A DNA stretch of 18,803 nt from contig JAEWIJ010000051.1 in NCBI GenBank assembly GCA_023387235.1, forward strand, positions 1 through 18,803, read 5' to 3'. Under the pieces are notes generated by a model that did not search any database, had not been told where the DNA came from, and saw only the letters and a program-made list of their open reading frames with translations. The stretch comes from Pseudomonadota bacterium. GTDB lineage: Bacteria > Pseudomonadota > Alphaproteobacteria > Rhizobiales > Hyphomicrobiaceae. Within the stretch, counting starts at the first letter, position 1. Every line of letters starts with the position of its first letter. Position numbers and translations under genes: made by a program. Shown piece after piece: positions 1-7,252 of the stretch.

Positions 1-25
1 GGAGAGTGGAATAGAGGAATACATT

Positions 26-1381
26 TTGACATCCAAGCTACCGGCTCGATCGACCGACGACGCATCGGCGCCCGCAGGCATCGCACGCCAGTGGCCTTCC
101 TATCTCGGTCCCACAGCCGAGTACGAAGCCGCGCTCGACTACCTGAGCGAGGACGGCGGACACCTCTTCGTCACCGGCCGCGCCGGCACCGGCAAATCCA
201 CCCTGCTCCGCGCGCTCTGCGAGATGATCGAGGCCGAGCACGTCATCGTCGCGCCTACCGGCCTCGCCGCCGTCAACGTCGGCGGCCAGACGATCCATTC
301 CTTCTTCGGCCTGCCGCCGCGCCTCATCCGCCCCGAGGACATCCGCCGCAGCCGCAATGGCGCCGTCATGCGCAAACTCAAGCTGCTCGTGATCGACGAG
401 GTTTCCATGGTCCGCTCGGATCTCATGTGGGCCATCGATCAATCACTCCGCATCAACCGCGGCCGCCCGCGCGAGCCCTTCGGCGGCGTGCGTCTCGTGC
501 TCTTCGGCGATCTCCACCAGCTCCCACCGGTCGTGCAGGAAGCCGAGGTCGCCGCGCACCTCGAAGAAACCCACGGCGGGCCGTTCTTCTTCAGCATCGG
601 CGCACTACGCGAGGGTGTCGGCACGTACCTGCTGGAACTCTCGCACGTCTTCCGCCAGCGCGACGAGGCGCTGATCGATGTCCTGACCCACATCCGCGGC
701 GGCGATGTCGAGCCCGAGCATCTCGAACTCCTCAACGAGCGCGTCGCCCCGATCCGCACGCTCGCGGAAGGCGAGCCCTATGTCATCCTGACGCCGACCA
801 ATGCCGCCGCCAACCGTATCAACCTCGCCTACCTCGATGCGCTTCCCGCCGCCCCCATCACCTTCGCGGCAACGACCACCGGCGAGTACTCCCAGAGCGC
901 CCATCCGACCGACGAAACGCTCGTGCTCAAGGTCGGTGCCAAGGTCATGCTGCTCCGGAACGACAGCGAGCGCCGCTGGGTCAATGGCACCATCGCCCGC
1001 ATTTCACGCCTCGACAACAAGCGCGTATGGATCGACGTCGACGGCAAGGAGTACGAGGTCGAAGCCGTCACCTGGGAGGCGCGTCGCTACGCCTACGACA
1101 CGACGGCGCAGAAGATCGTCGAAAGCGTCGCCGGCACCTTCAAGCAGTTCCCGCTGCGCCTCGCCTGGGCGCTGACGATCCATAAATCCCAGGGCCTGAC
1201 GCTCGATCGCGTGTATATCGACCTCGGCCGCGGCACCTTCGCCCACGGCCAGGCCTATGTCGCGCTCTCGCGCTGCCGTTCGCTCGAAGGCCTCGCCCTC
1301 GCGCGCCCCCTGCGGCCGCGCGACATTCTCTTCGATCCGGCCGCCATGGGATATCGCGAGATTTTCCCGACCCTCACCTGA
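26..1381 (+). CDS. Pif1/RecD-like SF1B DNA helicase (AAA ATPase)
   Basis: This 451-residue protein looks like a small superfamily 1B helicase of the Pif1/RecD/Dda type, which unwinds DNA 5' to 3' using ATP. Visible motifs are Walker A GRAGTGKST (51-59), Walker B VIDEVSM (122-128), FGDLHQLPPV (160-169), the late helicase motif LTIHKSQGLTLDRVY (383-397), and QAYVALSRC (409-417), which carries the arginine finger. The last two form the UvrD_C_2-like C-terminal end. The start is TTG at 26, preceded by GAGG at 14-17 with an 8-base gap; an upstream in-frame start outside the window cannot be excluded. The protein is complete but short for the family and has no extra nuclease or accessory domain. 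It lies 117 bases upstream of the GntR gene on the same strand, with no sign of shared function. The helicase assignment is firm; the in vivo role (repair, replication restart, G-quadruplex removal) is unknown. Confidence 0.88.
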   Translation: MTSKLPARSTDDASAPAGIARQWPSYLGPTAEYEAALDYLSEDGGHLFVTGRAGTGKSTLLRALCEMIEAEHVIVAPTGLAAVNVGGQTIHSFFGLPPRLIRPEDIRRSRNGAVMRKLKLLVIDEVSMVRSDLMWAIDQSLRINRGRPREPFGGVRLVLFGDLHQLPPVVQEAEVAAHLEETHGGPFFFSIGALREGVGTYLLELSHVFRQRDEALIDVLTHIRGGDVEPEHLELLNERVAPIRTLAEGEPYVILTPTNAAANRINLAYLDALPAAPITFAATTTGEYSQSAHPTDETLVLKVGAKVMLLRNDSERRWVNGTIARISRLDNKRVWIDVDGKEYEVEAVTWEARRYAYDTTAQKIVESVAGTFKQFPLRLAWALTIHKSQGLTLDRVYIDLGRGTFAHGQAYVALSRCRSLEGLALARPLRPRDILFDPAAMGYREIFPTLT

Positions 1382-1498
1382 ATGCGCGTTTACCCTTCTC
1401 CGAATGAGGGGACAGTCACACCTTCAACTTTTGATTGATGTATTGGCTGCCGATTGCGGTTAGGGTACGCAGAAACTTCATTCGATTTGGCAAGGTCC

Positions 1499-2332
1499 AT
1501 GGACGAATTCGAGGCAGAGGACATCGCGGCTCCGAGCGCCGACTCGACCTCGTCGGGCATTGGCCGCCGTCAGCCGCTCTACGTTCAGATCGCTGCAACG
1601 CTGGCGACGCAGATCGCCCGTGGCGAGCATCCTGTCGGCTCCCTGCTGCCAACCGAGGCCGAGCTGCAGCAGCAGTTCCACGTCTCGCGCTACGTCGTCC
1701 GCCAGGCCATCCAGCATCTCAGATCCATGGGCCTCGTGACGGCCCGCAAGGGCGTCGGCACGCGCGTCGAGGCGCGCGAAGCCGCCGCGCGCTTCCTGCT
1801 CACCATGCATACGGTCGGCGATATCCGGCAGTATGCGAAGGGGATGAGACTCGAGATCCAGGAAGTCAACGAAACGGTCCTGCGCGGTAGCAAGGCAGCG
1901 CTGATCGGTGCGCGACCTGGTCGCCGCTTCCTGCGCATCATCGGCATCCGGCGCCGCGACCGCGACAACAAGCCCGTGAGCCACGCCGAGATCTTCATCG
2001 ACGACGCCTTCGGCAACGTCCTGTCCGAAATCCCGACCGTCGGCACCGCGATCTGGGAGGTCATCGAGCGCCAGTCAGGCGAAACCTTGGCCGAGGTCGA
2101 GCAGCAGATCGATGCCGTGCCTCTCGACAACGAGCACGCGCGCCTGCTCGAAGTGGCCGAGGGCACGGCAGCGCTGCGGGTGATCCGCCGCTACTACGTC
2201 ACCGGGCGACGGCTCGTGGAGTTGTCGATCAACCTCCATCCCGCCAACCGCTTTTCCTACAACATGCGCATCAAGCGCGATGGCGGCATCGAGGCGCCGG
2301 CCGGCCGCAAACCGCGCAAGCGCGGCAAGTGA
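1499..2332 (+). CDS. GntR family regulator, HutC/UTRA subfamily
   Basis: A 277-residue transcription factor. Residues about 26-92 form the GntR winged helix-turn-helix: it opens PLYVQIAATLATQI, has the typical LLPTEAELQQQFHVSRYVVRQAI recognition region, and ends with a KGVGTRV wing. Residues about 105-260 match a UTRA ligand-binding domain (FLRIIGIRRR, DEHAR-like LDNEHARLLEV, RRYYVTGRRL), so it probably binds a small molecule. The C-terminus is basic (GRKPRKRGK). I chose ATG 1499 although a TTG at 1454 would add 15 residues in frame; an AAGG at 1492-1495 lies only 3 bases before the ATG, so the start is not certain. It converges with msrA across 23 bases. No ligand or target is obvious; no catabolic operon is adjacent on its strand. 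Autoregulation is usual in the family but no operator is identified here. Confidence 0.9.
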   Translation: MDEFEAEDIAAPSADSTSSGIGRRQPLYVQIAATLATQIARGEHPVGSLLPTEAELQQQFHVSRYVVRQAIQHLRSMGLVTARKGVGTRVEAREAAARFLLTMHTVGDIRQYAKGMRLEIQEVNETVLRGSKAALIGARPGRRFLRIIGIRRRDRDNKPVSHAEIFIDDAFGNVLSEIPTVGTAIWEVIERQSGETLAEVEQQIDAVPLDNEHARLLEVAEGTAALRVIRRYYVTGRRLVELSINLHPANRFSYNMRIKRDGGIEAPAGRKPRKRGK

Positions 2333-2355
2333 CGCGCGCCCGCTGAGCGCAACTT

Positions 2356-3003
2356 TCAGTTCGTCACCTTTCCCCAGATGGCTTCGAGACGTTCGTCGCG
2401 CCCGCAGCGATAGCGGTAGTACTTATAGCGCAGCGGATTCTTGATGTAGTAGTCCTGGTGATAGTCCTCCGCGGCCGTGAACGGTCCGGCATCGCGCACG
2501 ACAGTGGCGACCGGCTGCTTGATCGGGCCAGATGCCGTGAGCGTCGCCTTCGATGCTTCCGCAAGCGTCTTCTGTTCCGGTGTGTGGGCAAAGACCGCCG
2601 TCGTGTAGGACTCGCCGCGATCGCAGAACTGGCCGCCCGCGTCATAGGGATCGACATTGCGCCAGTAGACCGCGAGCAGCTTCTCGTAGGTAACTCTGGT
2701 CGGATTGAACAGAACCTGCACGACCTCGATGTGGCCGGTACCGCCCGCCGTCACCTGCCGATAGGTCGGATTGGCCGTCGTGCCACCCATGAAACCCGAC
2801 GTGGTCGAGACCACGCCCTCCATGGCATCGAACGGCGGCTCCATGCACCAGAAGCAACCACCCGCGAACGTGGCGACAGCGAGCTTCGCCGTTTTCTCCG
2901 GCTGCGGGGCTGACGACTGCGCCAGGACGGCCGAGCCCAGAACAAGTGCTGCAGCCAGCACGCCCGCAGCAACCGACATGGTCTTGCCGAAGGATGCTCG
3001 CAT
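2356..3003 (-). CDS. msrA: Peptide-methionine (S)-S-oxide reductase MsrA, exported
   Basis: MsrA reduces the S epimer of methionine sulfoxide in proteins. The 215-residue product has the family signature GGCFWCME with catalytic Cys50, plus Cys53, Cys127 (QFCDRGESY) and Cys200 near the C-terminus that can serve as resolving or recycling cysteines. The motifs GTGHIEVVQV, YWRNVDPYDAGGQ and YHQDYY are all present and typical. Residues 1-29 form a signal peptide with a hydrophobic core (VAAGVLAAALVLGSAVLA) and a likely signal peptidase site after VLA-Q, so it should act in the periplasm. GAGG seven bases before the ATG supports the start. It is 33 bases downstream of msrB and almost certainly co-transcribed. 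The family assignment is very firm; the periplasmic location is predicted. Confidence 0.97.
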   Translation of the reverse strand: MRASFGKTMSVAAGVLAAALVLGSAVLAQSSAPQPEKTAKLAVATFAGGCFWCMEPPFDAMEGVVSTTSGFMGGTTANPTYRQVTAGGTGHIEVVQVLFNPTRVTYEKLLAVYWRNVDPYDAGGQFCDRGESYTTAVFAHTPEQKTLAEASKATLTASGPIKQPVATVVRDAGPFTAAEDYHQDYYIKNPLRYKYYRYRCGRDERLEAIWGKVTN

Positions 3004-3036
3004 CGCACGTCCTCTCTCACCGAATGTGTTGCGCGC

Positions 3037-3555
3037 TCAGGACTTCCTCTCGGGCGCGCCGGCCGGCGCCGGCACGAACTTCATCGCCACACCGTTCATG
3101 CAGTAGCGAAGTCTGGTCGGCGGCGGCCCATCATTGAATACATGTCCGAGATGTCCGCCGCAGCGCCGGCAGTGCACCTCGGTGCGCACCATCAGCCAGA
3201 GTGTGCGATCCTCCTTGGTGCCGATCGCGTTATCGAGCGGCTTCCAGAAGCTCGGCCAGCCCGTACGGCTGTCATATTTGGTCGTCGAGGAATAGAGCGG
3301 CAGGTCGCAGCCCGCGCAGTGATAGAGGCCCGCGTCGTACAGCTTGTCGTAGGGATGGGTGAAGGCACGTTCGGTGCCGTGCTCGCGCAGAACATAGTAC
3401 TGCTGCGGCGTGAGCTGCTTGCGCCATTCCGCAGGCGTCCGCTCGATCTCGAATTTGCCCGCCGGCTCGTCCGATGCGGCCGCCGGCGCATGACGAAGCA
3501 ACGTCATTCCGCCCAACAGGCTGATCAGTGTCTGACGTCGCGTGATCGTGCGCAT
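3037..3555 (-). CDS. msrB: Peptide-methionine (R)-S-oxide reductase MsrB, exported
   Basis: MsrB reduces the R epimer of methionine sulfoxide, complementing MsrA. The 172-residue protein has both zinc-binding pairs (Cys80-x-x-Cys83 and Cys129-x-x-Cys132), GWPSF (99-103), HLGHVFNDGP (135-144) and the catalytic RYCMNG (Cys152). The N-terminus MRTITRRQTLISLLGG is a twin-arginine-like signal followed by an AAA-S cleavage region, so export by Tat is likely. The resolving cysteine that many MsrBs carry just before GWPSF (DSGCGW) is absent: the sequence here is DSRTGW, leaving only five cysteines in the protein. GAGG seven bases before ATG 3555 fixes the start; a longer frame from 3591 lacks support and would bury the signal. 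It is the first gene of an msrB-msrA pair. Confidence 0.96.
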   Translation of the reverse strand: MRTITRRQTLISLLGGMTLLRHAPAAASDEPAGKFEIERTPAEWRKQLTPQQYYVLREHGTERAFTHPYDKLYDAGLYHCAGCDLPLYSSTTKYDSRTGWPSFWKPLDNAIGTKEDRTLWLMVRTEVHCRRCGGHLGHVFNDGPPPTRLRYCMNGVAMKFVPAPAGAPERKS

Positions 3556-3629
3556 GGCAGTGCCTCGACTGCGCAGGGGCCGGTGCGTCACAGCGTAGGA
3601 CTGGAACGCCCGTCACACAAGACGCACGA

Positions 3630-4568
3630 TCAGGGCAGGAAGCCCTTCTCGAGGCTCAGATCCTGCGCAAGGCGCTGCTTGCCTTTCGCAGTCTTCACGC
3701 GGAAGCCCCACGCGAGATCCGTGCCGCCCTCCTCCGACGAATGCGAGCGCACGTTCGCGACCAGCGTCTCGCCCGCCTTGAGCGCGATCGGCTCCAGCGC
3801 AGGCAGGAAGAGCTGCTCCCAATGCGTCGGCGCCGCGAGCGGCGAGGTCGAAAGCACGACACCCGGCACCAGCTCCGCCGACCACCACACGGCAAGCCCG
3901 TGAACCGTCGCCGCCTCGCGGATCGGCCATTCGCCCGTGCCCTTGCGTGCAAAGCGATTGCGGACATGGAAATCGAGCCGGTCCCACGTCACGGCCGTGC
4001 GCCCACCGTCGAGCAACTCGGCGCGCGGGAATTTCCGCACATAGGCATTGTTCAGGCTCATGACGCTCGCCGGCCCGAAGTCGAGCCCGCGCCCGATCTG
4101 CTCCCACGCCACCAACTCGTCGCGGCAGCGCGCCCCGATCACCGGCGCGACCATCTGCTCGAGCCCGCCCGGAATGAGCACGCCGCCCGGCTTCAGGTGC
4201 CGCGCCGCTGCATCATTCATGGTCTCGACCATGAACTCCTCGAGCGCATAATTGCCGAGCGTCTCCGTGACGACGACATCCACGCGCTGCGGCTCGATGA
4301 TCTCCGTCGAGCGCATGGGGATGAGCTCGATATTGCGCAGCTTGTTCAGCTTGACGAGCCGCTCCGCCAACGCGCCGATCTCCGCGAACTCGTAGGCGAT
4401 GACCTTACGCGCGCCGAGCTTCGCCGCGATCATGGCGAGCACGCCGCTGCCCGTGCCGATATCGGCGACGACCGTCTCGCCCTTGCGGATGACCTTGGCG
4501 AGCGCACGCTCGAACGCCGCAAGCCGCCCGACATCGGCAATGAGCGAGCGATGATACTCGATGCGCAT
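3630..4568 (-). CDS. PRMT-like class I SAM-dependent methyltransferase
   Basis: A 312-residue methyltransferase resembling protein arginine methyltransferases. The SAM-binding Rossmann part has motif I VVADIGTGSGVLAMIAAKLGA (33-53) and an acidic residue at Glu60 (VIAYEF) for the ribose. TETLGNYALEEFMVE (101-115) sits where PRMTs have the double-E loop, with Glu102 and Glu111 as candidates, and PTHWEQLFLPA (247-257) matches the PRMT THW loop. The C-terminal half is beta-rich, like the PRMT barrel. These are the features that grip the arginine guanidinium in eukaryotic enzymes; the substrate here is unknown. AGGTGA (4578-4583 on the complement) lies nine bases before the ATG. The msrB gene starts 74 bases downstream, so all may be one transcript. 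No signal peptide is seen, so it is cytoplasmic. An alternative is a small-molecule or ribosomal-protein methyltransferase. Confidence 0.8.
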   Translation of the reverse strand: MRIEYHRSLIADVGRLAAFERALAKVIRKGETVVADIGTGSGVLAMIAAKLGARKVIAYEFAEIGALAERLVKLNKLRNIELIPMRSTEIIEPQRVDVVVTETLGNYALEEFMVETMNDAAARHLKPGGVLIPGGLEQMVAPVIGARCRDELVAWEQIGRGLDFGPASVMSLNNAYVRKFPRAELLDGGRTAVTWDRLDFHVRNRFARKGTGEWPIREAATVHGLAVWWSAELVPGVVLSTSPLAAPTHWEQLFLPALEPIALKAGETLVANVRSHSSEEGGTDLAWGFRVKTAKGKQRLAQDLSLEKGFLP

Positions 4569-4620
4569 TTGAGGGGATCACCTATGGCCGATGCTCGGAT
4601 CATCGGCGCGGGAAGCAGGA

Positions 4621-4690
4621 CGGGGAGCGACGCTTGATCGGCACCATTCGCCGCTCCCCGCCTTGGTCCTCTCACCGCAGTGCGGAGAGG
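4621..4690. repeat. Two adjacent stem-loops between NTF2-like and methyltransferase genes
   Basis: The 166-base gap between two minus-strand genes holds CGGGGAGCG (4621-4629) pairing with CGCTCCCCG (4652-4660) across 22 bases. Directly after it, CCTCT (4668-4672) plus CCGC (4675-4678) pair with GCGG plus AGAGG (4682-4690) around a three-base loop. Neither is followed by a T-run on the minus strand, so neither is a classical intrinsic terminator. They could be REP-like elements or attenuate read-through into the methyltransferase gene. Confidence 0.5.
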
Positions 4691-4734
4691 GATTGCTGAA
4701 GTCTGACCAGAAAAGTCCAAACAATCGCTGAACG

Positions 4735-5118
4735 TCAGGCGATGGTTTTCCAGTACGTGTCCTTCTTCGTCACGTAGCCGTCGCGGAACTCCCACAGATC
4801 GCAGCCCACGAGATCGATCGGCGCGCCGCCGTTCTTCGGCGTACCGCGCACGATCCACTCGGAAATCGCCTTCGACTGATCGACGATCCAGTGGCGGATC
4901 TCCTCCCAGCGCATGTCCGGAATGTCCTTGTAGCGCGCGCTCAGTACCTCGCCGATCGCCGCCTTGCCGATGAGCCGCCGGCCCTCGGGCGCATTCGGTC
5001 CCCGCGCCATGACCCATTCGCAGTCATCCGCGAAGTGCGACAGGATCGCCTTCACGTCCTGCTTGTTGAAACCGTCCTGGATCTCATCCAGCAGGGCTAT
5101 TGTGACCTCACGTGCCAT
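4735..5118 (-). CDS. NTF2-like / SnoaL-like protein
   Basis: A 127-residue single-domain protein with the NTF2/SnoaL fold signature: an N-terminal helix (IALLDEIQDGFNKQDVKAILSHFADDCEWVMA), a middle RLIGKAAIGEVL segment, and C-terminal strands including GAPIDLVGCDLWEFRDGYVTKKDTYW. Proteins of this fold form cone-shaped pockets and act as isomerases, cyclases, small-molecule binders or accessory proteins; nothing in this sequence tells which. The start is ATG 5118 with AGGA upstream (GGAAGGACGACTT before the ATG); the frame can extend to 5154 but that region has no better ribosome site. It is 36 bases downstream of the thioredoxin-fold gene, so the two are likely co-transcribed. No signal peptide is visible. 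Confidence 0.8.
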   Translation of the reverse strand: MAREVTIALLDEIQDGFNKQDVKAILSHFADDCEWVMARGPNAPEGRRLIGKAAIGEVLSARYKDIPDMRWEEIRHWIVDQSKAISEWIVRGTPKNGGAPIDLVGCDLWEFRDGYVTKKDTYWKTIA

Positions 5119-5154
5119 AAGTCGTCCTTCCTTCGGGGCACACGCCCTGACCAA

Positions 5155-5784
5155 CTACCAAAGCCGCACATCCTTGCCTTCCGCGCGCAGCTTTTCCGCG
5201 CGCTCGCCGAGCCAGCGCTGAAAGCCGCCCGGCTGCTTGTAAGCGCGCTCATGCACATAGACGAATGTCGATAGGAAGTGAAACGGCTTCCAGTAACCGA
5301 TGAGCTTCCACGCCGCAGCGTTCCCGCCATCCTTGCCGGCGATCGCATCGGCCGGCGGCACGAAGAAGAAGATCGACGGCGTGAAGTTCACGCCCCAGCG
5401 CCGCGCGAGCGCGCGCTCCTCCAGTTCCTTGCCGTCGAAGTCGGTCACAGTCCGTGCGCCATGAAGATTGAGCTGGATGACGACGAAGTGCTTCTGGAGA
5501 TAGGCCGCCGTCTCGGGATCGGCGAGATTGGTGACGTGCGTTTCCTTGCAGTAGGGGCAGCCGCGCTGCTCGAAGAGAATGGCGAGGCTCTTCCCTGCCT
5601 TCTCCGCCTCGGCAAGATCCTCCTTCAGATCGAGGAAGGACTCGTGGAACCAGGGCTGCGTGTAGAGGCCGTCGTCGTTCCGCTGTGGCTCGGGCTTCTC
5701 CGAGGCCCCGGCGATGCCCGACCCGAACGGCAGCATCAGCCCCGCTCCCGTCATCACCATCATCTCGCGTCGCGTGCGCTTCAT
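5155..5784 (-). CDS. Exported thioredoxin-fold (SoxW-like) protein
   Basis: A 209-residue thioredoxin-superfamily protein. The redox motif is RGCPYCKE (Cys76, Cys79) and the cis-proline is in NFTPSIFFF (Pro136), so the active site is complete. CPYC is the glutaredoxin-type dipeptide; the overall order resembles SoxW and other exported thioredoxin-like proteins. The N-terminus MKRTRREMMVMTGAGLML carries an Arg-Arg pair before a hydrophobic stretch ending at AGAS, a probable Tat signal. ATG 5784 has GGAG seven bases upstream; the open frame continues to 5997 but that part would overlap the divergent gene's start and hide the signal. It heads a minus-strand run leading to exported MsrB and MsrA, so one possible job is supplying electrons to them in the periplasm. 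No sox genes are nearby. Confidence 0.85.
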   Translation of the reverse strand: MKRTRREMMVMTGAGLMLPFGSGIAGASEKPEPQRNDDGLYTQPWFHESFLDLKEDLAEAEKAGKSLAILFEQRGCPYCKETHVTNLADPETAAYLQKHFVVIQLNLHGARTVTDFDGKELEERALARRWGVNFTPSIFFFVPPADAIAGKDGGNAAAWKLIGYWKPFHFLSTFVYVHERAYKQPGGFQRWLGERAEKLRAEGKDVRLW

Positions 5785-5950
5785 TGTCGAGCTCCGCATT
5801 CGAGCCTTGCGCTGAGTGAAGACGAGAACGTCGCGATCGTCAATGCATACTGCCATAGCTTGACCTCGCTTCATGTAGGATCGATCGTGACGACAAGCAA
5901 CAACGCGCGCCAGACAGCACACGCGCCAATCACACGGAGGAGCCCTGCCC
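5785..5950. promoter_or_regulatory. Divergent intergenic region (thioredoxin-like / enolase-superfamily genes)
   Basis: These 166 bases separate two divergently transcribed genes and must hold the start signals for both. On the plus strand TTGACC (5860-5865) is a fair -35 match, but the hexamer 17 bases on (GATCGT) is a poor -10. On the minus strand TTGACG (complement of 5838-5843) followed after 17 bases by TTCACT is a possible sigma70-type promoter for the thioredoxin-like gene. GGAGGAG ends eight bases before ATG 5951. No operator is evident. Confidence 0.35.
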
Positions 5951-7060
5951 ATGAAGATCGTCGACGTCGATCTGACGCTGTTCAACTGGGATGACATCCC
6001 GCCGACGCGCTATCATGCGGGCTCGGTGAACTCGGGCGGACGAAGCAATCTCGGCCTTCTCACCGTGCGCACGGATCAGGGCATCGAAGGTCATGCCTTC
6101 CTCGGCGGCGCGACCAATCCCGCCGAGACCGACGCGGGCGCGCTCATCCGCTTCCTGAAACCCGTGCTCATGGGCAAGGACCCGCTCGCGCGCACGGACC
6201 TTCACGCCGCACTCCGCGCCAAGCAGCGCACGGCGGGCCTCCGCACGGTCGGTGCCTGTGATACCGCGCTGTGGGACATTGCCGCCAAGGCCGCGAACCT
6301 GCCGCTCTACAAATTCCTAGGCGCCGGCCGCTCGTCGATCGGCGCCTATGCTTCGAGCCAGATCCTCGACGGGCGTCAGGCCTACGCAGGAGAAGCCGCC
6401 GAGTTCAAATCCGCCGGCTGGAAAGCCTACAAGATCCATCCGCCGCAGGATCCCGACGAGGATATCAAAGTCTGCGAGGCCGTGCGTAAGTCCGTCGGCG
6501 ACGATTACACGCTGATGCTCGATTCAACCTGGAGCTATCGCTATCCCGAAGCGCTGAAGGTCGGCCGCGCCGTCGAGGAACTGGGCTTTCACTGGTACGA
6601 GGATCCGCTCAACGAGGAAGACATTTATTCCTACGTCAAGCTCCGCGAGAAGCTCTCGATCCCGATCCTCGCCACCGAATACCCGGCGGGCGACATCGGC
6701 ACCTACGCCGTCTGGCTCACCGAGCGCGCGACCGACTACCTGCGCGGCGACATTCCCGTCAAAGGCGGCCTCTCGACCATGATCAAGACCGCCCACCTCG
6801 CCGAGGCCTTCCACATGAACTATGAGGTACACCACGGCGGCAATTCACTGAACAACATGGCGCAGCTTCACTTCGCCTGCTCATTGCGCAACACGACCTA
6901 CTTCGAGGTCCTGCTACCGCACGGCGCGCACAAGTACGGCCTGCTCAACGACGTGACCATCGACAAGAACGGCATGGCGCACTGTCCCGAGACTCCCGGC
7001 ATCGGCGCCGAGATCGACTTCGACCTCATCAAGAAGAAGCAGATTGCTGTGTTGAAGTAG
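5951..7060 (+). CDS. Mandelate racemase/muconate lactonizing enzyme family protein
   Basis: A 369-residue enolase-superfamily member, of normal length, with an N-terminal capping domain (about 1-125) and a barrel. The three metal-binding acids are Asp191 (LDSTWSY), Glu217 (WYEDPLNEED) and Glu243 (LATEYPA). The general-acid/base dyad of mandelate racemase-type enzymes is present as Asp267 (RGDIPVKGG) with His294 or His295 (VHHGGNSL), and Glu319 (YFEVL) follows. On the second strand the usual KxK reads Lys161-Ile-His163, so the second lysine is replaced. Such enzymes abstract the alpha proton of a carboxylate, usually racemising or dehydrating a sugar acid; the substrate cannot be read from the sequence. 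GGAGGAG before the ATG fixes the start. It is a lone plus-strand gene with no sugar transporter or dehydrogenase nearby. The protein is probably cytoplasmic. Confidence 0.92.
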   Translation: MKIVDVDLTLFNWDDIPPTRYHAGSVNSGGRSNLGLLTVRTDQGIEGHAFLGGATNPAETDAGALIRFLKPVLMGKDPLARTDLHAALRAKQRTAGLRTVGACDTALWDIAAKAANLPLYKFLGAGRSSIGAYASSQILDGRQAYAGEAAEFKSAGWKAYKIHPPQDPDEDIKVCEAVRKSVGDDYTLMLDSTWSYRYPEALKVGRAVEELGFHWYEDPLNEEDIYSYVKLREKLSIPILATEYPAGDIGTYAVWLTERATDYLRGDIPVKGGLSTMIKTAHLAEAFHMNYEVHHGGNSLNNMAQLHFACSLRNTTYFEVLLPHGAHKYGLLNDVTIDKNGMAHCPETPGIGAEIDFDLIKKKQIAVLK

Positions 7061-7110
7061 GTCGCTCACGACCATCGATTACTGAATTGGTCAGATCAAA
7101 ATGAACACGC

Positions 7111-7212
7111 AATCCCCCTCCCCCTTGTGGGGAGGGGTTAGGGGTGGGGGGAATCCCCACGCCGGCGTTCTGCAATCCCCCCCGCCTAACCTCCCCCCCA
7201 AGGGGGGAGGAA
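7111..7212. repeat. Nested C/G-rich palindromic (REP-like) element between convergent genes
   Basis: The left arm (7111-7153) and right arm (7172-7212) are imperfect inverted copies of one another, sharing the core CCTCCCCC-TTG-GGGGAGG-TTAGG-GGGGG. Each arm is itself a hairpin: CCCCTCCCC (7115-7123) pairs with GGGGAGGGG (7129-7137), and CCTCCCCCC (7190-7198) with GGGGGGAGG (7202-7210). It lies in the 192-base gap between the ends of the enolase-superfamily gene and the transglutaminase gene. Similar elements are scattered in alphaproteobacterial genomes. It may stop or stabilise both converging transcripts, but there is no T-run. Confidence 0.8.
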
Positions 7213-7252
7213 TAACGTTTGCGGATTTCGAGAGCGAATTTCCTGGCGACGC

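Noticed and set aside
5155..5784. Sulfur-oxidation (sox) locus suggested by the SoxW-like protein
   Set aside because: No other sox gene is present in the window; only the fold and signal are similar.
5785..5997. N-terminal extension of the thioredoxin-like gene to 5997
   Set aside because: It would overlap the divergent gene's start and bury the Tat-type signal; ATG 5784 has a well-spaced GGAG.
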